A DNA stretch of 16,926 nucleotides from Candidatus Saccharimonadota bacterium (GTDB lineage Bacteria > Patescibacteriota > Saccharimonadia > Saccharimonadales > UBA10212), in the NCBI GenBank assembly GCA_028288985.1, contig JAQGHE010000015.1:1-16926 (forward strand), written 5' to 3'. Shown here piece after piece: positions 1-7,088 of this stretch. The notes beneath the pieces were generated by a model, which saw nothing but the letters and a program-made list of their open reading frames with translations, was not told the DNA's origin and did not search any database. Within the stretch, counting starts at the first letter, position 1; every line of letters begins with the position of its first letter. The position numbers were made by a program, and so were the translations under genes.

Positions 1-1
1 A

Positions 2-214
2 AGTATCAGCGCCCGCGACTATGCTTCCGCGACTCAAGTCGCCGTAAACCTGAATGACCCCGCTAACGGCCTGTTTTCAAAGGTCGATATAGTCAATATC
101 AACTGCAGCGATACCACCACCACTGCCTACAAATGTGCGGCGACCTTAAAAGCACTATTCAGCCAGGCGGCTCAGAAAAAATATCAAAGCGTACCTGGGG
201 TAGCAAAGCCATGA
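2..214 (+). CDS. PilN-like pilus assembly protein, C-terminal end (5' truncated by window)
   Basis: An open frame enters from the left edge and runs 70 codons to a TGA at 212-214, overlapping the next start as ATGA. The segment reads as an alternating beta-strand/helix C-terminal domain (SKVDIVNINCSDTTTTAYKC, then ATLKALFSQAAQKKY), which fits the ferredoxin-like periplasmic end of PilN. PilN bridges the cytoplasmic PilM ring to PilO in the inner-membrane alignment complex of type IV pili. The main support is position: the following gene has PilO architecture and the two are translationally coupled. Identity rests on about 70 residues and operon context, so a generic pilus accessory protein is also possible. 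Confidence 0.55.
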   Translation, partial: SISARDYASATQVAVNLNDPANGLFSKVDIVNINCSDTTTTAYKCAATLKALFSQAAQKKYQSVPGVAKP

Positions 215-873
215 ATAGCAAGCAATTCCGCCTGGTATTAATCGGGCTTATGGGCGTTAGCGTCGTGGTTTTTATTGGACTCTACTTTATGGGCACCTCA
301 GCCTTAAGCGCCCAAAGCCGGAAAATGGTGGATTTAAAACTTAAAAACAAAACAGCCGACACTCAGCTGGCTAATCTGGAGGTTTCTAAAAAAGAAATAG
401 CTAAATACAGTTACTTCAAATCCGTGGCCAAGACGGTTATACCAAATGATAAGGACCAGGCCCAGGCCGTCCTGGATATTCTACAAATAGCCGACCAGAC
501 CGGCATTTCACTGCAGAGCGTTTCATTCCCATCCAGTAATTTGGGTATAGGTTCCACAGCGCCGGCCTCTGGCTCTGCATCATCGGGCGGAGCAGCCAGC
601 CCAAGCACACCTACGTCTCCGGCAATCAGCCAAGCCCAGCCGGTTTCCGGTATCCCCGGGCTTTACAGCATCCAGCTCACCATCACTCCGGCTACCGGAA
701 CGCAAGTTCCGGCCGATAAGCAAGTTACCTACCCTAAGGTCTTGGATTTTCTGAGGCGGATTGAAAGCAACCGGCGCACGGCCCAAGTAACTCAAGTTAA
801 TATACAGCCTCTCGCAGGGGCTAACAGTCCGATAAATTTCAGCTTAACGATTAATATATTTATAAAGCCATGA
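211..873 (+). CDS. PilO-like type IV pilus inner-membrane protein
   Basis: 220 residues from the ATG at 211, chosen over an in-frame ATG at 133 because it forms a 4-base ATGA overlap with the upstream gene and puts the membrane helix at the N-terminus. Residues about 8-28 form one transmembrane helix. A charged, probably coiled-coil stretch follows (about 35-65), then a globular segment, a Ser/Pro/Ala-rich linker near 113-145, and a C-terminal alpha/beta domain ending in regular beta strands. This is the PilO plan: a short cytoplasmic tail, a periplasmic coiled coil, and a ferredoxin-like dimerisation domain pairing with PilN. The low-complexity linker is longer than in textbook PilO. The call comes from architecture and gene order; sequence similarity was not testable here. 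Confidence 0.6.
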   Translation: MNSKQFRLVLIGLMGVSVVVFIGLYFMGTSALSAQSRKMVDLKLKNKTADTQLANLEVSKKEIAKYSYFKSVAKTVIPNDKDQAQAVLDILQIADQTGISLQSVSFPSSNLGIGSTAPASGSASSGGAASPSTPTSPAISQAQPVSGIPGLYSIQLTITPATGTQVPADKQVTYPKVLDFLRRIESNRRTAQVTQVNIQPLAGANSPINFSLTINIFIKP

Positions 874-1169
874 AGACAGATCTAGATATCAAAAAACTGC
901 AAAATAAAGCGGCCGAGATTGCTAAGCGGGCGGGCGGGCATGCCGCCTTTGCCGCCGTAATGGTCGTGTTAATAGTCTACATACTAGTGGTCTGGCAGAT
1001 CAGCAGTTTAAGCACGGCAGAACCCACGGCAGACGCCGAAGCCATCGCCGCTACTCAGATCCCCAAAATAGACCAAAGGGCCATCAACCAGATTCAGGCA
1101 CTTGAGAATAACAATACCCAGGTACACAGCTTGTTCAACTCCGCACGCAATAATCCCTTTTCCGAATAA
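870..1169 (+). CDS. Small single-pass membrane protein of the pilus operon
   Basis: 99 residues, starting inside the stop of the PilO-like gene (ATGA at 870-873), so almost certainly co-translated with it. A basic amphipathic N-terminus (residues 1-22) precedes one transmembrane helix (about 25-46, AAFAAVMVVLIVYILVVW). The external tail is short and hydrophilic, rich in Ala, Gln and Asn. In proteobacterial clusters this slot holds the lipoprotein PilP, but there is no lipobox and no PilP-like fold can be claimed. In an organism with one membrane the PilQ/PilP partners would not be needed, so this may be a lineage-specific partner of PilN/PilO. Its stop lies 2 bases from the stop of the convergent gene. 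Confidence 0.7.
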   Translation: MKTDLDIKKLQNKAAEIAKRAGGHAAFAAVMVVLIVYILVVWQISSLSTAEPTADAEAIAATQIPKIDQRAINQIQALENNNTQVHSLFNSARNNPFSE

Positions 1170-1171
1170 CC

Positions 1172-1726
1172 TTACTCTACTGGGTGGTGCCGAGCATAAG
1201 CTTGACGTGCTTCTAGCACCTTCTCGGCATAGACATTTGGGGTTGGGCAAAGCGTAAACACGAAGTTATCCTGTTCTCCGGCAGTCTGGACAGTCAAGGT
1301 GCCAAAATTAAACACCGTGGCGGCAATTCCTCGCTGATCCACATTCACGTCTTCCACGTTAGACATAGATAGCCTCGATATCTTGCAGTTAAACAGACTC
1401 CTTTGCAGCCGCTGGACGAGACTTTTATCGGTTAGCGTTAACTTACTTTGATGATAGATACGAGCAAATAACAATGTCATCAGCGTAAAAATTGCCAACA
1501 CTCCGCTGGCAACTAAAGTAGCCAAGGCTTTAGACGATGGTGATAGTTTTAGATCGGGAATAATGATAAACGCCAAGACAATTAAAGCGAGCGTCGACGC
1601 TGCGGCTAGAATATAAATTCCTATTGCGCCTATCCAATGTTTGCGAACTATAACCAGGACGTGTTCATCACCTTCCAGCATATCGGTCATGTTGTTGGGA
1701 TCGACTAAAGTATTTTCCGGGGGCAT
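1172..1726 (-). CDS. PH-domain membrane protein (YdbS/bPH2 type)
   Basis: 184 residues. After a polar N-terminus come two transmembrane helices (about 33-56 and 66-90). A cytoplasmic beta-rich domain follows (about 94-165), with the pattern SKLTLTDKSLVQR, ISRLSMSNVEDVNVDQRGI and FGTLTVQTAGE that is typical of bacterial PH-like domains (former DUF304, YdbS/YdbT). Such proteins are membrane-bound and of poorly known role. It lies 10 bases downstream of ruvB on the same strand and could be co-transcribed, but a TAGAAT box sits exactly 7 bases before its ATG and overlaps the ruvB stop. No Shine-Dalgarno is visible. An ATG 12 codons inside (MTDML) is possible but has no better signal. Confidence 0.75.
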   Translation of the reverse strand: MPPENTLVDPNNMTDMLEGDEHVLVIVRKHWIGAIGIYILAAASTLALIVLAFIIIPDLKLSPSSKALATLVASGVLAIFTLMTLLFARIYHQSKLTLTDKSLVQRLQRSLFNCKISRLSMSNVEDVNVDQRGIAATVFNFGTLTVQTAGEQDNFVFTLCPTPNVYAEKVLEARQAYARHHPVE

Positions 1727-1733
1727 ATTGTTA

Positions 1734-1739
1734 ATTCTA
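1734..1739 (-). promoter_or_regulatory. -10 box for leaderless PH-domain gene
   Basis: On the minus strand TAGAAT is followed by 7 bases and then the ATG at 1726, so transcription would start at or next to the start codon. The TAG of this box is the ruvB stop codon. No convincing -35. Part of a pattern shared by many genes in the window. Confidence 0.4.
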
Positions 1740-2771
1740 CAGTAACGAGGGCTGAGTGGAAGTGGGCTTTTTGCCCATGTGCTGCCAGGCCCGCAGCGTT
1801 ACTTTGCGCCCACGGGGCGTGCGCTCCAAAAGCCCTATCTGCATCAGATATGGCTCATAGAAATCTTCGATGGTGGAGCGCTCTTCGCTGGTCAGTGCCG
1901 CCAGCGTCTCAACACCTACCGGGCCGCCGTTATGGTGCTCCATAATCACATTCAAGATAAGCCGGTCTGCCGGGTCCAGACCAAGTTCGTCGATCTCCAG
2001 AAGGCCCAGCGCTTTATGCGCAAGATCAGTGTCAATAATGCCGTCGCCGTTTACATCGGCATAATCACGAACCCTCTTGAGCAGCCGGTTGGCAATGCGC
2101 GGCGTTAACCTGGCCCGCTGGGCAAGTAGGCCGGCTGCCGGATCATCAATCTTAACCTTTAGGATGCCGGCGGCTCTTTTTATAATTTTACGTATCTCGT
2201 CGGGTTCGTAAAATTCCAGGCGGTGGATTATTCCAAAACGGTCGCGTAGCGGCGCCGCCAGGGCGCCGGTTCTGGTTGTGGCTCCGATAATCGTAAACTT
2301 CGGTAAATCCAGACGTAAGCTGCGGGCGCTAGGACCTTTGCCAAGCATGATATCCAATTTGAAGTCTTCCATCGCCGAATAAAGCACTTCCTCCACGGAT
2401 CGGTGCAGCCGGTGGATCTCGTCTATAAATAAAATGTCCCCGTCCTGCAGGTTTGTTAGCAGGCTGGCTAAATCGCCTGCCCTCTCAATAGCCGGCCCGG
2501 AAGTTACACGGATCTGGGCGCCCATCTCATTGGCGATTACGGTAGCCATGGTAGTCTTGCCGAGTCCCGGCGGTCCGTAAAGTAAAACGTGGTCAATCGG
2601 CTCGCCGCGTTTTGTGGCGGCTCGGATGGCCAATTTTAGATTCTTCTTCAGCCGTTCCTGGCCTATGTAATTATCAAAGTCATGAGGGCGAAGCGTAATC
2701 TCAAGCTCTTGCTCGGCGACATCATCATCGCTGGCAGCCGCAGTGGTATTGACTATCCTATCTATCGCCAT
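1737..2771 (-). CDS. ruvB: Holliday junction branch migration helicase RuvB
   Basis: 344 residues, normal length for RuvB, the hexameric AAA+ motor that with RuvA drives branch migration of Holliday junctions before RuvC cleavage. All family signatures are present: Walker A GPPGLGKT (about 66-73), Walker B LFIDEIHR (114-121), sensor 1 GATTRTG (163-169), and the arginine-finger segment PLRDRFG (174-180). The RuvB lid domain follows, then the C-terminal winged helix with GGPVGVETLAALTSEE and LERTPRGRKVT. The N-terminus carries an extra acidic stretch before the conserved LRPHDFDNYIGQ. No ruvA or ruvC is adjacent. The start has no Shine-Dalgarno but an extended -10 six bases upstream. Confidence 0.97.
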   Translation of the reverse strand: MAIDRIVNTTAAASDDDVAEQELEITLRPHDFDNYIGQERLKKNLKLAIRAATKRGEPIDHVLLYGPPGLGKTTMATVIANEMGAQIRVTSGPAIERAGDLASLLTNLQDGDILFIDEIHRLHRSVEEVLYSAMEDFKLDIMLGKGPSARSLRLDLPKFTIIGATTRTGALAAPLRDRFGIIHRLEFYEPDEIRKIIKRAAGILKVKIDDPAAGLLAQRARLTPRIANRLLKRVRDYADVNGDGIIDTDLAHKALGLLEIDELGLDPADRLILNVIMEHHNGGPVGVETLAALTSEERSTIEDFYEPYLMQIGLLERTPRGRKVTLRAWQHMGKKPTSTQPSLL

Positions 2772-2777
2772 GCTAAT

Positions 2778-2786
2778 AGTTTAACA
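2778..2786 (-). promoter_or_regulatory. Extended -10 promoter of ruvB
   Basis: Minus strand TGT followed by TAAACT, then 6 bases to the ruvB ATG at 2771. This predicts a leaderless transcript. It lies in the 26-base gap between ddl and ruvB. No good -35 seen; TAAACT is one change from the common TAAAAT/TATAAT forms. Confidence 0.35.
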
Positions 2787-2797
2787 CTCAGGGGTGT

Positions 2798-3691
2798 TTA
2801 GGCGATTACCATATCCAGGAATTTCTGGACCAGCTCTTCCATTGAGATTCCCGCTATGCGGGCTGCTTTAGGGAATAAACTCTGAGACGTCATACCCGGT
2901 ATGGTGTTTAATTCCAACACCCAAAGGTTATCATCCTTATCAATTATTATATCCGTGCGAGATAGATGCCTGACGCTAGCTTCCCGGTGAATTTTCTCGA
3001 CTAATTTTTGCGCTTTCGCCTGGAGTTCGGACGAGATATTGACCGGCGGACAAAGCTCCTGGGTGGCGCCGTTATACTTGTTCTCATAATCAAATTCCTT
3101 CCCTTGGGGCGGAATTATTTCAATCACGGGCAGAGCAGCATCCCCTAAGATAGGTACCGTTATTTCATCACCTTCAATTAATTCTTCCAGGAGCATTTGC
3201 GGATACTTATCAAATACGGCCAGGTCAACGGTATCAGCTGAAGGGACGCGAACTATAAAGGCGTCTATGGTTGAGCCGCCGTCAATCGGTTTTAGCACGA
3301 ACGGCTTTTTAATCAATTCGGAACCCATAAAACTCTGTTTGTTGACTACCTCACTTTTCGGGGTCAAAATGCTTAGCTTGTTAAGTATTTCCTTAAATTC
3401 CACCTTATCGAAGGTGATCGCTGATACTCGGGGGTCGGCCCCCAGATACTTCAGGTTCCGTTTTTCCAACTCCAGCTGTACTTCTCCGTCTTCCCCGCCC
3501 CTGCCATGAAGCATCGGCAACACGCAATCGACTTTTCCGGCATAATCATTAAGGCCTTCGTAGCCGTTTATCGGATCGTAATCATAAACCTCGTGACCAA
3601 GCGTTTTGAGCACTGAGCTAACGTTCTCGCCGGATCTTAAAGAAACGTCCCGCTCTGGCGAATTGCCGCCAAGTAAAACTAAAACTTTCAT
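2798..3691 (-). CDS. ddl: D-alanine--D-alanine ligase
   Basis: 297 residues. An ATP-grasp enzyme joining two D-alanines for the peptidoglycan pentapeptide stem, in the cytoplasm. The Ddl N-terminal signature GGNSPERDVSLRSG (8-21) and LHGRGGEDGEVQ (61-72) bind the first substrate. The ATP-grasp segment FVLKPIDGGSTIDAF, the LLEELIEGDEITVPILG block, and the magnesium-binding end VLELNTIPGMTSQSLFP near 257-273 are intact, so it should be active. It is transcribed away from the Nudix gene across a 49-base divergent gap and toward ruvB. The start at 3691 is preceded by TGG-TAGAAT six bases upstream, with no ribosome binding site. Confidence 0.95.
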   Translation of the reverse strand: MKVLVLLGGNSPERDVSLRSGENVSSVLKTLGHEVYDYDPINGYEGLNDYAGKVDCVLPMLHGRGGEDGEVQLELEKRNLKYLGADPRVSAITFDKVEFKEILNKLSILTPKSEVVNKQSFMGSELIKKPFVLKPIDGGSTIDAFIVRVPSADTVDLAVFDKYPQMLLEELIEGDEITVPILGDAALPVIEIIPPQGKEFDYENKYNGATQELCPPVNISSELQAKAQKLVEKIHREASVRHLSRTDIIIDKDDNLWVLELNTIPGMTSQSLFPKAARIAGISMEELVQKFLDMVIA

Positions 3692-3697
3692 TAGAGT

Positions 3698-3706
3698 ATT
3701 CTACCA
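3698..3706 (-). promoter_or_regulatory. Extended -10 promoter of ddl
   Basis: Minus strand TGG plus TAGAAT (5 of 6 consensus bases) with 6 bases to the ATG at 3691, predicting a leaderless ddl mRNA. It lies back to back with the Nudix -10 (3712-3717), so the two polymerases would compete for the same roughly 50-base region. Confidence 0.5.
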
Positions 3707-3711
3707 TTGTG

Positions 3712-3717
3712 TATGAT
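3712..3717 (+). promoter_or_regulatory. -10 box upstream of Nudix gene
   Basis: TATGAT (5 of 6) six bases before an ATG at 3724 that opens a six-codon reading frame overlapping the Nudix start. A start site near 3724 would give the Nudix gene itself a leader of only about 17 bases. No -35 recognised. Confidence 0.35.
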
Positions 3718-3723
3718 TAATCT

Positions 3724-3744
3724 ATGGAGCTGCCACCATTATGA
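3724..3744 (+). CDS. Possible six-codon leader peptide overlapping the Nudix start
   Basis: ATG at 3724 begins a frame encoding M-E-L-P-P-L and ends in a TGA (3742-3744) that overlaps the Nudix ATG (3741) as ATGA. Its ATG lies six bases behind the TATGAT box, the spacing seen for other leaderless starts in this window. If translated, ribosomes finishing it would be placed on the Nudix start, which has only a weak GGAG nearby. This is inference from spacing; chance cannot be excluded for so short a frame. Confidence 0.25.
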   Translation: MELPPL

Positions 3745-4229
3745 GAACCGTAATCGTAGACAGTGATGACAATATTCTTGGTGCTAAAAACGGCGAAGAT
3801 CTTAAGTTTGACGATATTTACCGAGTCTCCGCCCTTTGGCTGACCAATTCGCAGGGCCAGATATTGTTGGCCAAACGGAAAATGACTAAGAAAACCGACC
3901 CCGGCAAATGGGGGCCGGCGGTTTCAGGCACCATTGAAGAGGGAGAAACATACGAGTCAAACATTTACAAAGAGGCCGAGGAAGAAATAGGCTTAACCGG
4001 CCACAGATTTACTGTCGGCCCGAAGGTTTTAAATCCTTATGGAAATTATACTTTTTTCGCCCAATGGTTCTTATGCAGCCTTGATTGGCCGCTGGATAAG
4101 TTCAAGCTTCAGGAAGACGAAGTTGAAGAACTCGCCTGGGTGGGTAAAGACTTTTTGATCAAAGAGTTAGAAAACTCACCTTCAAAATACATCGTCGGTG
4201 CCGCAAAGGTCTTTGAGAGTTTTCTTTAG
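3741..4229 (+). CDS. Nudix hydrolase (isopentenyl-diphosphate isomerase-like subfamily)
   Basis: 162 residues, single Nudix domain. The Nudix box spans residues 63-85 and fits G-x5-E-x7-(R/K)E-x-x-EE-x-G-L with Lys77 in place of the usual Arg; the metal-binding glutamates (KEAEEEIGL) are all present. The preceding KMTKKTDPGKWGPAVSG segment and overall size match the Nudix group annotated as IPP isomerase-like, which in practice covers hydrolases of unknown nucleoside diphosphate substrates. Substrate cannot be assigned. It is divergent from ddl, and its TAG stop overlaps the ftsH TAA by 4 bases on the opposite strand. The ATG at 3741 is the only reasonable start in frame. Confidence 0.88.
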   Translation: MRTVIVDSDDNILGAKNGEDLKFDDIYRVSALWLTNSQGQILLAKRKMTKKTDPGKWGPAVSGTIEEGETYESNIYKEAEEEIGLTGHRFTVGPKVLNPYGNYTFFAQWFLCSLDWPLDKFKLQEDEVEELAWVGKDFLIKELENSPSKYIVGAAKVFESFL

Positions 4230-6100
4230 TAGAGAGACGCTTCTTTGGGCATATGAGAGCCGGCAAGAATCTTCAGAACTTCTTCGGCCTCTACAGTTTC
4301 CTTCTCCAGCAGAGCGTCTTTAAGTTCCTCAAGCTTCTTCATGTTGGCCTTAAGAACAGTGCGTGCCCGGCGGCCAGCCTCGGTGATTAATGCTTCAACT
4401 TCATCGTCGATAACCTTTGCCGTTTCATCGGAATATTGTCGTTCGTGAACCATTCGCTCCAGCATCATGCCTTCTTCCACGTGGAAGACCTGGTCGCGCA
4501 GTTTTTTGCCCATACCTTGATTGACTATCATCTCGCGGGCCAGTTCGGCGGCTTTTTGCAGATCGGATCCGGCACCGGTGGTTACGCGGTCAGGTCCATA
4601 GACCAACTCTTCGGCTACCCGGCCGCCAAGCATGCGGCCCAAGACATCCTTATACTCAATAATGCTGTGATAGCTTTTATCCTCCGGCGGGATAAACCAG
4701 GTAACGCCGCCCGTGCCGCCGCGCGGAATAATAGTAACTTTGTGGACCATGTCGCTGTCTGGCAGCACATGTCCAACAACGGCGTGGCCTGCTTCGTGGT
4801 AAGCCGTCAGTTCCTTTTCTTTATCGCTCATCACCTTGCTTTTACGCTCCGGTCCGATGGCGACTTTTTCAAAAGCCTGCACCACATCTTCGTTATCTAT
4901 GACTTTGCGGTTGTGGCGAGCGGCCAGGATCGCCGCTTCGTTAGCGATGTTAGCCAGATCCGCGCCGGAACTGCCAGCCGTTTTGGCGGCCAGTGAATCC
5001 AAGTCTACATCTTTGCCGACGGGTTTATCCTTGAAGTGAGTGGATAAAATATCCTTACGGGCTTTGCGATCAGGCAGCTCTATGTTTACACGACGGTCAA
5101 AGCGACCAGGACGCAGCAGAGCCGGGTCCAAAACATCGCTGCGGTTAGTAGCCGCCAGCACGATGACATTTTGACCTTGTTCAAATCCGTCCATCTCCAC
5201 CAAGATTTGGTTTAGAGTCTGTTCGCGCTCGTCGTGGCCGCCGCCCATACCGGAACCCCGGCGTCGGCCTACGGCGTCAATTTCATCAATGAAAATAATG
5301 CACGGCGCGTTTTTCTTAGCCTTATTAAATAAATCGCGAACGCGCGAGGCGCCCACACCCACAAACATTTCCACAAATTCGGAGCCGCTGATAGAAAAGA
5401 ATGGTGCATTGGCTTCGCCGGCCACAGCACGTGCCAGCAAAGTTTTACCGGTACCCGGAGGCCCGATTAACAAAACACCCTTTGGAATTTTAGCGCCAAC
5501 ACCTTCGAATTTTTTGGGATACTTCAAAAACTCAACTACTTCTTCCAGATCCTGCTTAGCTTCTTCATTACCGGCTACTTCGGAAAATGTAATCTTATCT
5601 TTTTCGTTGCCGTAAAGGCGAGCCCGACTTTTGCCGAAACTTAAAGCCTGGTTGCCCTGCCCTTGGGCGCTTCTGAACATCATCAGTAATATAAAAGCGA
5701 TGATAACCACCGGCAACACACCGGTAAGCAAGCCTACCCATATGTTTCCGCTGTTACTTTGGGGCTTGTTGGTAAGGCTTACTTTACCCTGCTGCAGTCC
5801 CTGCTCGTAGATGCTGGAACCCGGTTCTTTGAAAGACCGTTCTGTGGCTGTTTTCTCGCCTTTGGGTGTTACCTGCAATTCATCGTTAGACACTACAATC
5901 TGAGAAATCTTGCCGTTATTGGCATCGGAGATTACCTGGGAGAAAGGCACCGATTTCAGGTTGGACGGCTGATTAAAGGCCGAATATACGACCAACCCAA
6001 ATAAAACTACCAGCGCAATGAAGCCTGCGTTCTTAAAATTGCTGCGGCGACCTTTATTACCCCCGCCATCGCCACTCAGGCGGAATTGCTTTCTATCCAT
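4226..6100 (-). CDS. ftsH: ATP-dependent zinc metalloprotease FtsH
   Basis: 624 residues, full length. A membrane-anchored AAA+ protease that degrades misfolded membrane proteins and short-lived regulators. Order of parts: cytoplasmic N-tail with a Gly-rich stretch, transmembrane helix 1 (about 26-42), extracytoplasmic domain, transmembrane helix 2 (about 120-142), AAA+ module with Walker A GPPGTGKT (213-220), pore loop FVGVG (246-250), Walker B IIFIDE (268-273), and the second region of homology with RPGRFDRR. Zinc motif HEAGH (435-439) is intact and a C-terminal helical region follows. It lies 14 bases after tilS on the same strand, the frequent tilS-ftsH order (hpt is absent here). It has its own near-perfect extended -10 directly before the ATG. 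Confidence 0.97.
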   Translation of the reverse strand: MDRKQFRLSGDGGGNKGRRSNFKNAGFIALVVLFGLVVYSAFNQPSNLKSVPFSQVISDANNGKISQIVVSNDELQVTPKGEKTATERSFKEPGSSIYEQGLQQGKVSLTNKPQSNSGNIWVGLLTGVLPVVIIAFILLMMFRSAQGQGNQALSFGKSRARLYGNEKDKITFSEVAGNEEAKQDLEEVVEFLKYPKKFEGVGAKIPKGVLLIGPPGTGKTLLARAVAGEANAPFFSISGSEFVEMFVGVGASRVRDLFNKAKKNAPCIIFIDEIDAVGRRRGSGMGGGHDEREQTLNQILVEMDGFEQGQNVIVLAATNRSDVLDPALLRPGRFDRRVNIELPDRKARKDILSTHFKDKPVGKDVDLDSLAAKTAGSSGADLANIANEAAILAARHNRKVIDNEDVVQAFEKVAIGPERKSKVMSDKEKELTAYHEAGHAVVGHVLPDSDMVHKVTIIPRGGTGGVTWFIPPEDKSYHSIIEYKDVLGRMLGGRVAEELVYGPDRVTTGAGSDLQKAAELAREMIVNQGMGKKLRDQVFHVEEGMMLERMVHERQYSDETAKVIDDEVEALITEAGRRARTVLKANMKKLEELKDALLEKETVEAEEVLKILAGSHMPKEASLY

Positions 6101-6108
6101 ATAGCTTT

Positions 6109-6117
6109 ATTATATCA
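6109..6117 (-). promoter_or_regulatory. Extended -10 promoter of ftsH, overlapping the tilS stop
   Basis: Minus strand TGA + TATAAT, a perfect extended -10, 8 bases before the ftsH ATG at 6100. A GTAACA hexamer at 6132-6137 lies 17 bases upstream and matches 4 of 6 bases of a -35. The TGA is the tilS stop codon. The start site would fall on or within a base or two of the ATG. Confidence 0.65.
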
Positions 6118-7011
6118 GGCGTTAGCTAAGGTGTTACTAAAGTGTGCATTATTTATACTTAAATCCAGCCGGCCTTCTTTTTTAACATTGTGCCGGGTAC
6201 CGGGTGCCGCGGTCTTGATAGCCATTGCCAGCCTCTCTACGGTTGGCCTGTCCAGATCTTTCACCCCCTGGGTTCTGAGCCACTTCATCAACAGCTGAGC
6301 CGACACTTCGGCTGGCAAATTAGAAAATGCCGCGCGGTCTACAGTGGACTCGTCCAAAAGAATGCTGTCTAAAAGGCCGTCAATAAGCATAGATGCCTCG
6401 GCGCTGGACCCCTCAATCGTCCGGATGTGCTCTAAAAACTCATGCCGCTGTTCTTGGGTCATCTTGGCTACTACGTTGCCGCGAATACGGTTTCTCAGAT
6501 ATTTATCTTCACTATTGGTCGCGTCCTCTCTCCATTCCAAAGAGTGGGCGCTGGCATAAGCTAAGATGTCCTGCTTTGGGATTCCCAGTAACGGACGCAT
6601 CACACGCGGATTGCCGCCAATCGCTATAAGACCCCTGGCCCCAGTCCCCCGCAGCAGATTAATAATTGCCGTTTCAATTGCATCGTCCTGATGGTGGGCG
6701 GTGATAATCATGTCCGCACCGTGGCGGCCCGCGGCTTCATATAAGAACTTGTAGCGGGCTTGCCGGGCTTTTTCCTCGCTGGCATTCTGGCCGAGAGTAT
6801 CCCTGCCCATCTCAAACGGCAAGCCGTAGCGCTTGGCGGCCGCGGCCGCAAATTCGGCGTCTTTATAAGAGTCGGCCCGGATACCATGATCAAAGTGAGC
6901 CACCACTAAATCGACACCCTCAGTTTTGGCTAGAATATCAAGTAGCACCATTGAATCAACACCGCCGCTGACAGCAAGCACATACTTGCCTTTAGGAACC
7001 TCTGTCTTCAT
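6115..7011 (-). CDS. tilS: tRNA(Ile)-lysidine synthase
   Basis: 298 residues. Converts the wobble C of the CAU anticodon of tRNA-Ile2 to lysidine so that it reads AUA. The PP-loop ATP pyrophosphatase motif SGGVDSM lies at 15-21, followed by VVAHFDHGIR, the ITAHHQDDAIETAIINLLRG signature, and the GIPKQDI and EDATNSEDKYLRNRIR blocks. The protein stops soon after the helical TilS substrate-binding region and lacks the large C-terminal domains of the E. coli enzyme, like the short forms of Aquifex and many small genomes. It is upstream of ftsH. The start at 7011 has TGG-TAAAAT seven bases before it and no Shine-Dalgarno. Confidence 0.95.
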   Translation of the reverse strand: MKTEVPKGKYVLAVSGGVDSMVLLDILAKTEGVDLVVAHFDHGIRADSYKDAEFAAAAAKRYGLPFEMGRDTLGQNASEEKARQARYKFLYEAAGRHGADMIITAHHQDDAIETAIINLLRGTGARGLIAIGGNPRVMRPLLGIPKQDILAYASAHSLEWREDATNSEDKYLRNRIRGNVVAKMTQEQRHEFLEHIRTIEGSSAEASMLIDGLLDSILLDESTVDRAAFSNLPAEVSAQLLMKWLRTQGVKDLDRPTVERLAMAIKTAAPGTRHNVKKEGRLDLSINNAHFSNTLANA

Positions 7012-7018
7012 AAGATCT

Positions 7019-7027
7019 ATTTTACCA
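7019..7027 (-). promoter_or_regulatory. Extended -10 promoter of tilS
   Basis: Minus strand TGG + TAAAAT (5 of 6), 7 bases before the ATG at 7011. Predicts a leaderless transcript. No recognisable -35, as expected for an extended -10 promoter. Confidence 0.5.
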
Positions 7028-7088
7028 GCTACACCAGAGAGACTGGCGGCGACGATTCAGCGTGCAGTTGATAATCACTGCCCTGCCT

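Noticed and set aside
4436..5615. Plus-strand frames inside ftsH (up to 186 codons)
   Set aside because: They are antisense to well conserved ftsH domains, and their translations show no family features.
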